From: Albugo candida
Lineage: Eukaryota; Oomycota; Peronosporomycetes; Albuginales
Length of the DNA stretch: 64,000 bases
Direction of reading: 5' to 3'
Assembly (NCBI GenBank): GCA_040437565.1
Contig: JBDOQK010000047.1
Span: 186,001-250,000 of the forward strand
Made by a program: the position numbers and the translations under genes. The notes beneath the pieces are model-generated. The model saw only the letters and a list, made by a program, of their open reading frames with translations, had not been told where the DNA came from and did not search any database. Shown here piece after piece: positions 10,956 to 23,153 of the stretch. Numbering within the stretch: the stretch's first letter is position 1; each line of letters begins with the position of its first letter.

Positions 10956-13900
10956 ATGCAGGAAGTAAAATCGGACTCTGCGATACCAAATGTGTCACGA
11001 GTTAGCATGCCTTTTCTGCCTTCTGCGTCAAGCAATAAGGAAAACAAGCATTCTGAGCAATCAACCCCTGCAGTAAAACCTATACACAGCAAGAATCAAC
11101 ATGAAATAGACACAGAATCACACAAAAATAGCGCGCTCCATCACGCTATTCAAGCCAACAAAATGACTAGTAGTGCCACATCCAGCACCATACAGCAGAA
11201 ACTGAACGATTTTGATGTCGTTTGGGCTAAAATGAAAGGGTATCCATGGTGGCCAGCGCTGTTTTTCTGGACCAAACAAGCGCTAGAAAAAGCTGGATTC
11301 CGCTCCTGTTTCTCAAGTGCGTTCGATTTCATCAGAATTTCCAAAACGACGTATAGTGATTCAAGTATACCGAAAGAGTGTCTAGTTTTGTTTCTCGATA
11401 AGTTCAACTTTAGCGTACTTTCCTTTTTGCCTGGAAGAACAATTCGGCCGTTTACGGCAACGTATGACTCGACTCTCAAACAATGTATGAAAGATCTAAA
11501 AATGAAGCGCTTTGTATCAAAAAGAAGACTCTTTTTCATTGCATTGAAAAAAGCGGAGATTTTGGTCCATTCAAGCAAGATGGAACTCGATGAAGACTGG
11601 AATGCCATCGAGGAACTCAATCTCAGTGAATGTCTCATGGATTCCTCGATACAAGTCAAAACCGAAGATAAACCCGAGAAGGCTACAAAGAAGGAGGTAC
11701 AGCCGAAACGGATCAAAAGGAAGCGAGATGCATCCAACACACCGATCAAGCAGGAAAACGTCGCGATAGAGGTATGTCCGGATGCAACAGTGAACTTCGC
11801 CTCATCGGAAACACAACTCGATGCAGAGATGAAATGCGCGGAAAAGAAAATTGAAGCAGAGGCTGTTTTTGTATCAGAGGCGACGGCTTTTCGACCGGAT
11901 ATTGCACCTTTGTCTACAATCTGGACGATCGATAACGTCCAGAGCTTTCACACGAATAGCCAAGATGTGGTCTGGGACAGCAAAGTGTACATTGAAACCT
12001 GCAAGCAGAGTTCTGCAGAGATAGAGGAGAGTGTTCCTGCGACCAAAAATTCTCGAAATGGAAGAGAGGATGGACGAGCGTGCAGAAAGAATGCTTTCAA
12101 ATTGCAACAGTTGCGGCAGGCTCTTCGATCTGGTGATCTAAACCCTCATACAATGGTACAATGTACTGCTTATGCTGATACAAGCGGCGATAGAGATGTT
12201 GAGGAGTCTCCGTTTCGAATTGTTGTGCATCCGGACGTAGTTTTTATCTGCGATTTACATGCACACCTGGCAACTTGTGAGATAATTGGGTTTCTAGCTG
12301 GTCGGTGGGTCGAGAAAACGAAAACGCTGTATATCCAGGCCGCATTTCCCTGTCGATCATTGACCGTTGATGGTGACGATGGAGCGACGGATGTTGAGAT
12401 GGACCCGGAAAGTGAACTTCTTGTCCGTAATATCATCACACAAGTGAAGCTAGAAGTCGTGGGATGGTATCATTCCCATCCAACGTTCGCTCCTGATCCT
12501 TCCGTCAGAGACATTGAGAATCAAACAAGCTATCAGCATCTCTTCCAACGTGGATGTCAGCTTCCAGGACCGTCTCAGTGTTTGTCCCTACCCGCGTCAG
12601 CAAAAGCGAGTAAAAGTACCTGGACTTGTGTTGAACCTTTTGTCGGTTTTATCGTTGGAACGTATGACCCAAAACGCAGCAATCCTGTGAGTTTATTCAG
12701 ATACTTTCACACTCGTGCAGACGACTGTACCTCGACATGCACCACATCCCAGAGCATTTGTCTTCCTTATGAGTTTCTACCCAGTATTCCAGTCCACTGT
12801 AAGGTCCTTGCAGAGGAAAATCGGCAAAGGCTGCTACAAGCGACAATGTATCCAAGTGTATACAGGAACTTATTCCCTTTTCGACAACTTCAGCTCGTTC
12901 CTTTGATACAATTGAATGACGAGTCTTCACGGACGAGGAAATCGACAGCCAATCGCTCATTGAAGCAAACCAAACGAAGTGAATTGAAAAGCGCCCGACT
13001 GAATAAAAGACCACCAAAACGTAATTTATTGCTGCCAGATTCGAAGCAAGACGCCGGAAAAAGACTAAAAGAATCACTGAAACGACCGCTGCAACAAAGT
13101 AAAAAAGAAAAGGTCGAAAGCGAAACGACGGTAATTGTGATCCTAAGAGACCGAGATACAGCCTCATCAGTGGTAAAAGACGACTCCCAGTTGGTTTCAA
13201 AGGATCTTGGAGATGGTCATGCTGATCAGATACTAAATGGAGTTAAACAGAGCAAGCCAAATTGTCTCAAAACTTCAATCCNNNNNNNNNNNNNNNNNNN
13301 NNNNNNNNNNNNNNNNNNNNNNNNNNNNNNNNNNNNNNNNNNNNNNNNNNNNNNNNNNNNNNNNNNNNNNNNNNNNNNNNNGTCGAAAGCGAAACGACGG
13401 TAATTGTGATCCTAAGAGACCGAGATACAGCCTCATCAGTGGTAAAAGACGACTCCCAGTTGGTTTCAAAGGATCTTGGAGATGGTCATGCTGATCAGAT
13501 ACTAAATGGAGTTAAACAGAGCAAGCCAAATTGTCTCAAAACTTCAATCCAGTCTCACGAAAGGAGCAAGTGTGATCTCAATTCCAAGCCGTCCTTGACG
13601 GAACCCTCGAGTGAATTGGCTGTGCAAAAGTCTGATGGTTCAGCGACTTCAGAGCTTGATGCTGAAGCCACAAAGAATGCTTGTGATCTACTTGACGAAC
13701 GAAAAAAGTCACCATCAGAAATTCTCGTTAGTGCCAACAATACCCGAAAATCGGATAGCGTAATTGATCCGGGAATGAATGAGAAAATGCGTCACGACTT
13801 GAGTCGGACCAATTGCGGGAACAATCTGAAACAACTAACAGGTACTCAAATGGACGGTTTGGCGAAGAATATGATAATTGCAAACATTTCTGGAAGAAGA

Positions 13901-14746
13901 CGGAATCGCAAGGCATCTCGACCCATAAAGAGAGTGATTGATCATGTGGCGCCATCCATCTCCAAGCCATCCGAGCCGCATTTCGTCGTGTTCGATGAGT
14001 CATTGTATCAAAAAGTATCGGATATCATCCATGTAGACGCTAACGCTGTATGCAGACCTCAAAAAGTATCGTTGAGCGGTTCTTATCGATCGACGGATTT
14101 CCAAATTGAAGCCGCAGTGGTCAAAGACGAAAGTCCACAACGAACGGGAAAACCGATCTCAGACAGCCAAGCGGTAGCAACGATAGAAGCACCTTTAGTA
14201 CCCGTTCCATCATCCGAGCTTCATCTCCCATTGCAGCACAATCCTTCTCGGGAAGCAGGAAATCACCCAAGTATATCTCCAGCCGATCGTAAAAGCAGCA
14301 CTGATTGCACCCACGAAAGAGATCGAATCGATGGTAGAAGACCTCAACGCAGGAGTTCGGCCAAATACGGCTCCAAATTAGGACGCTTGCATGATAAACG
14401 ACACCAACATCTTCACTCACTGCGAACCCGTTACGGCGAAAGTATTCAAAATTGCGTCGAACAAGTTGTGGCTCTGATTGATTATTACTGCAAGTTTGGT
14501 CGTCGCACAGAACTGCACCAAATCTGGAAATCACGAGTCACCAAAATTGAAAAGCTTGAGATTTCGTTGATGGAAAATGTAAAGAAATTGAATCTCCCAG
14601 TGGATTTGCGAGTTGCGTTCGTTAAAGTAGGTTGGCTATTGCTCATCCTCCGATTGATCCTTCTTACATTCGTGTGCTCGTGGTAGGATGTCATCGCGTA
14701 TCTGTCGGTATCGTGGGATGCACATGATCAGAGTAGCATGTGTTGA
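10956..14746 (+). CDS. PWWP domain and JAMM/MPN+ metalloprotease fusion
   Basis: The ATG is at 10956. One long exon is interrupted only by the assembly duplicate, followed by a 60-nt intron (14627-14686) and a short last exon (14687-14746). With the duplicate removed it encodes 1153 residues in frame. A PWWP domain (FDVVWAKMKGYPWWPALFFW, YPWWP at 96-100), a reader of methylated-histone nucleosomes, is near the N-terminus. An MPN domain follows around residues 425-540, with a complete JAMM zinc site: Glu442, His506-x-His508, Ser516 and Asp519 (GWYHSHPTFAPDPSVRDIE). It resembles MPND/MYSM1-type deubiquitinases, which remove ubiquitin from chromatin proteins. The remainder is basic and disordered, with a predicted helical C-terminus. 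PWWP coupled to JAMM in one chain is not an architecture I know from animals or fungi. Its stop is 26 bp from the convergent Tudor/TFIIS-N gene. Confidence 0.8.
13113..13550. other. Assembly gap 4 with flanking duplicate
   Basis: N block 13282-13381. Bases 13113-13281 recur at 13382-13550 (169 bp). Removing one copy restores the PWWP-JAMM frame. Confidence 0.95.
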
Positions 14747-14772
14747 TTGCCATCAGCCAAACAGCTTGGACC

Positions 14773-16485
14773 TCATAGAATGGAAAGTTCTTCCTCATAC
14801 TTGCTAGCGCGTCGTAAGATCGACTTGGCTATCCCTGCGGGATTTGTTCCCATACTTGATTTTTTATGCACAGTATCGGCAGTGGAGCGGATGGAAGTAG
14901 GAGGCGTATCTTTGTAAAAATCACAATATGCCCATTTTTGGCTGAAACAAAGCCGCTGGTTGCGACCATACACGCCACGTTCTCCTGCATCTACCTCGAC
15001 GATCGCGTTCGTACCTATCCTTCGAGCATGTCCTTGAGATGGATTGACAATTCCTGGTGGCTCCGTCCGCACGCGTTCCTCCCGTTGGCTCGGAACAGGT
15101 TCCATAGTCGATTCAAGTGTGGGTCTGATCAAGTCTTTCAAGGCGTCTCGTTCAGCACGCTTCTTTCCTGCCAATTCCAAGCCAGGAACTTTGAGTGTGT
15201 GTTTCGGCATCGACGGAGGTGCTGTTCGACGGCCACATTGCAATTGTATTTTTCCATTTGTTCTTTTGTTGATACTCAGTCTGGACAGCCATTTATTCTT
15301 GATCCAGCGCGCAAGTTCCCGGACACAAATTGGAATCTCCTGCACATTCGATTTGGCCACAAGCATGATAGTGCGTCCAATAGATGCATCAAGAATAACC
15401 CTGGGAGACGGCACTGGCAACATTGCGATGATCTTGCAGCGAATGATGAGAAAAATGGGGTCAAAAGACAATGTCTCTCGTACCTTGAGAAGGTAATAGA
15501 TTCTATCAATTTCCAGTACACCGCGTTTATTGTGCAAGCATGCTCCTAGCGCGTGATTCAGAACGTGCAAACCTGTTTCCTCGGTGAATCGTCGAATGGA
15601 TGCGATATGTTTCATATCTCGATTATTCAGAATGCTGATGAGCGCATTACATTGGCTATGATCTGAATACGACTTTAGAAACTCGAGCAGTTCTTGTCGC
15701 AAATGTCCAAGAGCGATTGTACGGCTTGAAAGCGGCTGAATAGATCGGAATGTTGCATTCGTTTCTGTGGGCTTCTCAGTCGATTCCTCGTGCGCTGTCT
15801 GTGTGGCTACATTTTCTGGCCGACAGATTCTGACTTGTTTGGTCTCGGAATCAACCGCTTGTGAAGTTGTGACGATTCCTTTCGATTTGTCTTTAGTATC
15901 GGCAACTTGGATCGATTTTGGACTATTCGATCCAGAAATGAATCGAATCGATCGCTTCTTAGTTGTGAGCGCTTTTGTGTGCTTTACGTGCTTATCTGCT
16001 TTTATTGGACAACTGCGAGACACATTGCTATCTTTCTTACCCTTGAGCATAGCAATCATATTGTCAATGATCTCATCCTCTTCCATTTTCTCTTCCTTCC
16101 CATCGGGAAAATGCACCACGTACACGTTCTCATACGGCAAAAAGCATTTCACAACCCCTTTCGTTTCGCTGTTTCTTCGAACAATACAAAGGCCGACATA
16201 ACGTGAGGAAGTGTCATGGAGAGCCTCAATCTGAAAGTCGCTTTTCTGCTTGATTATTTGAAACTTTGCGTGCATTGCGATTATCTCACCACGAGTGTAG
16301 AATTCCAACCCAATTTTTGGTATGTAAATTGTATAGCGATCCCATTTCGAGTCATATCGGGTGATCCAGCCTGTAATTCCTTGCTCTTTTGATTTGATCA
16401 CACGTGATCCCACGAAACCAAACTCATCTCGCTGCAGGTTCATCCCGTCGCTGGTCAGCGATGTGACTGGTATAAAATGCAGCAT
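14773..16485 (-). CDS. Tudor-like and TFIIS N-terminal (LW) domain protein, PNUTS-like
   Basis: A single open frame of 570 residues starts with ATG at 16485. Two Tudor-like barrels are suggested in the first 150 residues (GITGWITRYDSKWDRYTIYI; then GVVKCFLPYENVYVVHFPDG followed by an acidic EEKMEEDEI), a common chromatin or methyl-ligand binding fold. Residues about 265-410 form a helical bundle ending in CVRELARWIKNKW, the signature of the TFIIS N-terminal domain seen in TFIIS, Med26, IWS1 and PNUTS. The C-terminal part is basic and disordered. It likely acts in RNA polymerase II elongation or as a phosphatase-targeting factor. The PNUTS comparison is only a resemblance in layout. The first 250 codons are repeated after the gap at 16899-16998. 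The copy used here is complete. Confidence 0.6.
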   Translation of the reverse strand: MLHFIPVTSLTSDGMNLQRDEFGFVGSRVIKSKEQGITGWITRYDSKWDRYTIYIPKIGLEFYTRGEIIAMHAKFQIIKQKSDFQIEALHDTSSRYVGLCIVRRNSETKGVVKCFLPYENVYVVHFPDGKEEKMEEDEIIDNMIAMLKGKKDSNVSRSCPIKADKHVKHTKALTTKKRSIRFISGSNSPKSIQVADTKDKSKGIVTTSQAVDSETKQVRICRPENVATQTAHEESTEKPTETNATFRSIQPLSSRTIALGHLRQELLEFLKSYSDHSQCNALISILNNRDMKHIASIRRFTEETGLHVLNHALGACLHNKRGVLEIDRIYYLLKVRETLSFDPIFLIIRCKIIAMLPVPSPRVILDASIGRTIMLVAKSNVQEIPICVRELARWIKNKWLSRLSINKRTNGKIQLQCGRRTAPPSMPKHTLKVPGLELAGKKRAERDALKDLIRPTLESTMEPVPSQREERVRTEPPGIVNPSQGHARRIGTNAIVEVDAGERGVYGRNQRLCFSQKWAYCDFYKDTPPTSIRSTADTVHKKSSMGTNPAGIAKSILRRASKYEEELSIL

Positions 16486-17970
16486 GTAACGGATCGCTGT
16501 TTTTTAGGAGTAAGCGCTTTAAGAAAAAAAGAAAAAGAGTTTTATATATTGCGATTCTGTTAGCGCTTTTGATGATTTAGAAATCTCAGAGCCAATGCGG
16601 CAAAAAATCTGAAAATTAAAATAAACGCTATTGAAAGCGATAAATTGCGTGTGATGTCATCGTGTCGGAGGTTAAAAACGGTCTCTGCATACTCTTTCGT
16701 CGTCATGTGCTTCATATCTAAAGGCGCTTTGATCAATTTCGCACATCCAATATCTGTGGGCGATTGGCATTTTGAAAAGATTAAGGCTCCGATCACCGCC
16801 AATGGATACCGATGAGGTGTGATGACATAGAACCACTGATAGATACGAGGAATCTCGTGTGCTGGAGGATTGAATCCGAGAAACAAAAAACAAATGGTNN
16901 NNNNNNNNNNNNNNNNNNNNNNNNNNNNNNNNNNNNNNNNNNNNNNNNNNNNNNNNNNNNNNNNNNNNNNNNNNNNNNNNNNNNNNNNNNNNNNNNNNTC
17001 GATCCAGAAATGAATCGAATCGATCGCTTCTTAGTTGTGAGCGCTTTTGTGTGCTTTACGTGCTTATCTGCTTTTATTGGACAACTGCGAGACACATTGC
17101 TATCTTTCTTACCCTTGAGCATAGCAATCATATTGTCAATGATCTCATCCTCTTCCATTTTCTCTTCCTTCCCATCGGGAAAATGCACCACGTACACGTT
17201 CTCATACGGCAAAAAGCATTTCACAACCCCTTTCGTTTCGCTGTTTCTTCGAACAATACAAAGGCCGACATAACGTGAGGAAGTGTCATGGAGAGCCTCA
17301 ATCTGAAAGTCGCTTTTCTGCTTGATTATTTGAAACTTTGCGTGCATTGCGATTATCTCACCACGAGTGTAGAATTCCAACCCAATTTTTGGTATGTAAA
17401 TTGTATAGCGATCCCATTTCGAGTCATATCGGGTGATCCAGCCTGTAATTCCTTGCTCTTTTGATTTGATCACACGTGATCCCACGAAACCAAACTCATC
17501 TCGCTGCAGGTTCATCCCGTCGCTGGTCAGCGATGTGACTGGTATAAAATGCAGCATGTAACGGATCGCTGTTTTTTAGGAGTAAGCGCTTTAAGAAAAA
17601 AAGAAAAAGAGTTTTATATATTGCGATTCTGTTAGCGCTTTTGATGATTTAGAAATCTCAGAGCCAATGCGGCAAAAAATCTGAAAATTAAAATAAACGC
17701 TATTGAAAGCGATAAATTGCGTGTGATGTCATCGTGTCGGAGGTTAAAAACGGTCTCTGCATACTCTTTCGTCGTCATGTGCTTCATATCTAAAGGCGCT
17801 TTGATCAATTTCGCACATCCAATATCTGTGGGCGATTGGCATTTTGAAAAGATTAAGGCTCCGATCACCGCCAATGGATACCGATGAGGTGTGATGACAT
17901 AGAACCACTGATAGATACGAGGAATCTCGTGTGCTGGAGGATTGAATCCGAGAAACAAAAAACAAATGGT
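15927..17970. other. Assembly gap 5 with 972-bp duplicate
   Basis: N block 16899-16998. Bases 15927-16898 recur at 16999-17970, apparently without differences. The duplicate contains the 5' part of the Tudor/TFIIS-N gene and the 3' end of the ABC transporter. The gene pieces at 16560-16886 and 16999-17557 are therefore artefact copies, not extra genes. Confidence 0.95.
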
Positions 17971-20900
17971 GTTAACCAAAGTGCCTGTGAGCGCTGCCAG
18001 CTCAACTGTAGGCACCGCATACGCGATGAATTGGCCCATATACGTTGACAGGAGTAAATGTAAAGTGATTGCTAGCCAGTAGATCGATATATCGCCATAG
18101 GTTGTAAAGCCAAGTGCCGGAGAGAATATCGCGGTGTACAAAAGTGAGCTGCAAAGTACGTATGGGAGTTCCGCTACTGTCGAGCCAACAAAATACCACA
18201 ATGCATTGTACGTTTGCGAGGAGCGTTCTCTGTAAAATGGCGACAGTTGGAATGACGCAAATGGAAGGACACCATTGAATGCTACGATGCCGAGAAAAAA
18301 TGATGAAATAAATATCACACCGATACCGGAATTGATTTGCTGGAACGTATCCAGTCGGAATGTTGAGAAAATTGTGGCAAATGTCATTGCTAAAAACATT
18401 GTTATCACCAAACGGGTCAAATTGTACGCTGGAGTGCGGTAATACATTCTGATAAATCGAAGCACCACAAAGCGCATCTGCACGAGCGAGGATGCCGCAC
18501 GCTTGTTCTTGAGGTCAAAGGTAGTCGAGTTTTCCGCTGGTTGACCAACTCCCGCAATAGACAGTGTTTCGTCGAGAAATCGCTTTCTCTCACTTTGTTT
18601 GTAAATCTCAACAAAATCAATGGACGGGGTGTCGGAGCTACTTGTTCCAGCACCGATACATTCCAGCATCCAAGTGGCTGGATTATAGCCTGGTGGGAGC
18701 TTTTGGACGCCGTTGATCGCTTGAAAATGTCGAATTAATTCACTGCANNNNNNNNNNNNNNNNNNNNNNNNNNNNNNNNNNNNNNNNNNNNNNNNNNNNN
18801 NNNNNNNNNNNNNNNNNNNNNNNNNNNNNNNNNNNNNNNNNNNNNNNCCACAAAGCGCATCTGCACGAGCGAGGATGCCGCACGCTTGTTCTTGAGGTCA
18901 AAGGTAGTCGAGTTTTCCGCTGGTTGACCAACTCCCGCAATAGACAGTGTTTCGTCGAGAAATCGCTTTCTCTCACTTTGTTTGTAAATCTCAACAAAAT
19001 CAATGGACGGGGTGTCGGAGCTACTTGTTCCAGCACCGATACATTCCAGCATCCAAGTGGCTGGATTATAGCCTGGTGGGAGCTTTTGGACGCCGTTGAT
19101 CGCTTGAAAATGTCGAATTAATTCACTGCATTCGCTACCGAGTGCACCAAAGTACACAGTCTCACCTCCACGCTTGAGTAAGAGAAGATTGTCAAATAAG
19201 CTCAAAACCTTATACGATGGCTGATGGATGGTACATATCACTGTTCGCTTAGTGTTGGCGACGCGACGAACTCCGTCCATGATAAGCTTGGCCGCACACG
19301 CGTCTAGCCCACTTGTTGGCTCGTCTAGAAACAGTATACTGGGCTGGGCCGCGAGCTCCACGCCGATTGTCAGACGCTTTTTCTGCTCTACAGAGCTACC
19401 TTGAATAAGTCGGTCTGCAATGTTTTCCATCCCCAGTAGCAATAGACACTCTACAACAGAATCGCGCTTCATTTCGTCAGACACATCGCTACTTTGACGA
19501 AGAAATGCACTAAATGTCAGAGCTTCTCGGAACGTCGAAGTCTCAAAGTGAGTGTCCAATTGCTCACAGTATCCAGTAACTCGATGAATTACGTGATTTG
19601 CAACTTGGCAGCCATTTAATAAAATCTCTCCAGAAACGGTTCCTCGAGTCTTCCGCCCAGCAATCACATCCAATAAGGTGGTTTTACCGGCTCCTGATGA
19701 TCCCATCAATGCGGTCATTGTCCCTGGCATCGCGTATCCAGAGATTCCGCGAAGAAGTTCAATCTTTCTTTTGGATGATCTTGGATCATTCACAGAGTAT
19801 CGCAAATCCTTGAACGCCAATGTGATGGGAGTGAAAATGTCCGTGTATGGAACATTCACAACAGATTCATTGTGAGAATTGGCACATTTTGAAGACAGCT
19901 CGTTGGACGGCGTTTGTATATCCGGGTAGCCCATACATTCATCACTTTGTAGCTCTTTTGTCTTTGCACTGAGAAATGTTTCAAACTGACATAAAGTCAG
20001 TGCCAAGTAAGTGAGAAATATATTGAATATGGCGTAAACGACCAAAACGATCATTGTGTAGTAGATCCATTCGCGTGCAGACGGCACCTCTGCCACGCTC
20101 AAGTAATACTGACCCAATGTCTTCCCAAATTGCTTGCAGTAGTCAATATCATGGAAGACGCAAATGTCATATTGAGCGCTCCGATACTGAAGCACAGCCA
20201 ATGCTCGAACACTCCATGCGATAGGATTAAGCCAATAGATCCATACCAAGTAGATGGGGATAGAGCCTCTTGACACAATAAATCCGGCAAACAGCACCAA
20301 TAACATGATCATAACCATTGCCAGAGGCTTGGCGATGCTCGGATCAGCTGTTGCTGACGATAGGAATGTAAACAACGTGGAAAATGAAATGTGCGTGAGG
20401 ATCAAAATGATCAAATAGAGCATGAATGTCACAACTTCTCGCACCATACCGCATACCCAGTAAATCAAACTTCCATAAAAGACACTCTCCACAATTCCCA
20501 CTGGAATTTGTGCCACGACGACAGAGAAAACGTATGCGCCAGTCTGATAAAAATTCGATCGTCGTTGTCGATAAAAAACTTGTCGTGCTCGCATATGAAC
20601 TGGAATTAGAGGAACATGCGTCAGCGCAAGGAACATAATCGTTGCGAAATAAATCCCCAATGAAATTTGAATATGAGTTGGATTCGATGCATCGTATGCT
20701 GTGCTATTGAGCACACCAACCAGTGTGGTCATCAGACATTTGCCCCGTATCATTCCAGTGTTTCGTATTAGTAAGAGTGACTCACGTTTGGTCAACGTCA
20801 CAATATTCGCAAAGAAGGAGTTGCTGAATTCCGGCAGTGCTTCAAAAGAGTTTTTACTGACTTGACGATTTGATGCGTTCAACTGACGCATGATGTGGGC

Positions 20901-21983
20901 GTAATGTGAAGATTTGCGAAATGCGTTTGCGAATTCAGACGCAGTCATTGGAATCCGGGAATCAATGCTTGTCACTTCGTATTTTCGTTGCTCCGGGGTG
21001 CAAAGATCGAGCAGAAAATCTGCGAAATCCCGATGTGGAAGACATAGAAGACCCAATGCTGCGAAATATCTTGGTGCGTCGACACGCGGTCCATGGTATA
21101 TAGTTTCTCCATCATTAAGGAGAATGATTTCATCAAACAATTCAAACACTTGGGGAGAAGGCTGTTGGAGGGCAACCACAATTGTCCGATCATGCTCATG
21201 AGCTATGCGTGCATAGTACTGCATAATGTCCATTGTAGCTGCACTGTCCAGCCCAGCACTTGGCTCATCCATCATAATAACCTGACGAAGTCCGCATTCC
21301 ATCTCTGCGATTGTGAGACGCTTACATTCTCCACCGGAAAGCCCTCTGAGCATTTGATTGCCAACAACAGTATTTTTACAGTTATCAAGCGCGAGCCGTT
21401 TGATCACAGAAAGAGGATCGAGTGGAAACGCACTTGGAGCACTAGCACTATGCGACTGTTTTGAAGACCATGTAAAAGAACGCGAAAAATCCAAAGTCTC
21501 CTGTACCGTTAACGTTGGAAAATGACAATCGTTTTGTGATACATACGTAACGATCTGAGGAAGCTTTGCTTGCAGTATTGCTCTGCCGACTCCATTGTAA
21601 GTGGGCTCACCTCGCACTTGTGTGTTACTCTTCTCAACGAATCGACCACTGAGGTATTTAAGCAAACTCGATTTTCCAGAACCAGGATTCCCCAGCAATA
21701 ATGTCATCGTTCCCGGCTTTAAAACTCCACAAAGCCCATTGAGTATCGTATGCTGCTGGACTCGCCGATTGGAGCACTGAAGAAATGGGCGTACAATAGG
21801 ACTCCATAATGTAGTCGTCTCCTCCACTTTCACGATCTCTCGAGAAGCGATCGTGAGATCCTGATACCGGATCTCGACACCAGATCGAGTCTCATTTCTG
21901 ACAATTTCGACTTCGACCCGATTTTCCTGCCGATATACAGCCGAATTGGGTCGAGTCGGTGAGCTTGATTCTCGCTCTCGCAT
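17632..21983 (-). CDS. Full-size PDR-type ABC transporter (ABCG family)
   Basis: After removing the duplicate at 18465-19130, one frame of 1322 residues runs from the first in-frame ATG at 21983 to 17632. The frame is open another 17 codons upstream but without ATG. It has the reverse order typical of pleiotropic drug resistance pumps: NBD1, TMD1, NBD2, TMD2. NBD1 has Walker A GNPGSGKSS (about 98-106), signature LSGGECKRLTIAE and Walker B VIMMDEPSAGLDS. NBD2 has GSSGAGKTT, a degenerate signature (GSSVEQKKRLTIG) and ILFLDEPTSGLD. Each NBD is followed by about six hydrophobic spans. Such pumps export lipids, sterols or toxic compounds from the plasma membrane. Full-size PDR transporters occur in fungi, plants and oomycetes and are absent from animals, which supports the organism call. 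Confidence 0.9.
18465..19130. other. Assembly gap 6 with flanking duplicate
   Basis: N block 18748-18847. Bases 18465-18747 recur at 18848-19130 (283 bp) inside the ABC transporter. Confidence 0.95.
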
Positions 21984-23153
21984 TCTGTTTTTGCAAAAGT
22001 TACAGGGTTTGAACGATTCATGATCGAACTGCACTCCTTTTGTACGACACCTCCACGTCCATCACCTTTTCCATTCGATAAGGGTTTCGTGCTTTCTTTC
22101 AATACATTTGACCACGGAGAACCATTCTTTTTTATTTTAGTGCCACACCACGCCGCCTACTTTGTGCTCTGTGAAAGAAAGTGATTTGCAAGCCAATCGA
22201 TGTTGGACAATACGATTGGAAGTATTAAAAGCAGGAAGCTGTGCTACTTTCTAATGACAATGCGAATGTAATGTGCAACTTGTTCGCTACACAATCAACA
22301 AATTGCTCAGATCGCTAACGTGGTACTTGATTACGGTCTGAAAAGTATAGTCGACATTTAGAAATCAACGCGATTAGAATAGAATCTGGCTATGGATTAG
22401 AGTCGATGGCGCATTCACTTGCTATGCTTAGTAATAGAACTGACTGAGTGTAATGTATATATGATACGTCCTACTGTGGAAGCACCGACATGTCAGTCAC
22501 TTGATTTGTTTTTCCAAAATAGAAAATTCACGAGATCAATCGCAAGAACGATTTATCATGTCATTTGATTGCGATAAAGTATAAGCAGAGTGTCAAATAC
22601 AAGCAAGAGATGTGATTACGTGCTGTCCATCTGTCGTACGTAGCGTACATCCTACTCGCCTAGATGAGATGCGGATCAAGTTAACATCCGAGTAGTGAAT
22701 TCATTCTGTCTACATTACTAGTGTATCGACTTAACGCGCTCTTCGATCTCTCTATCTACACACACGACTAAAAGCTCATCCATCATATCGCTTCATTAGT
22801 GTGGTGTATCTAGACACCTACCTTCCTTGACAAAAGTTCTGACCCCGCTGCTACCTTTCGAAAAGCACGAGCCTGTACCCTTTGCCCAGCTCTANNNNNN
22901 NNNNNNNNNNNNNNNNNNNNNNNNNNNNNNNNNNNNNNNNNNNNNNNNNNNNNNNNNNNNNNNNNNNNNNNNNNNNNNNNNNNNNNNNNNNNNNCCTGTA
23001 CCCTTTGCCCAGCTCTAAACGCATTTTTCTTCCGTGATTTTTTAAAGAAAGTATACAATCAGTCCATTGTCATACATTCCCAACAGCATCTTGTAGCAGT
23101 ACTCTACTGCTCTATAGTATTCCAATCAAAGGGGAGTGCATAAAATCGACAAT
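21984..23153. other. Divergent intergenic region, ABC transporter and SIN3
   Basis: About 1.1 kb separates the two divergent genes and probably carries both promoters and 5' untranslated regions. I see no convincing gene, tRNA or repeat in it apart from gap 7. Confidence 0.4.
22872..23017. other. Assembly gap 7 with short duplicate
   Basis: N block 22895-22994. A 23-bp stretch (22872-22894) is repeated at 22995-23017. The short overlap is weaker evidence for simple overlapping contigs than at the other gaps. Confidence 0.85.

Noticed and set aside
16560-17557. Extra copies of the ABC transporter C-terminus and Tudor/TFIIS-N N-terminus
   Set aside because: They fall inside the 972-bp duplicate around gap 5 and are not additional genes.
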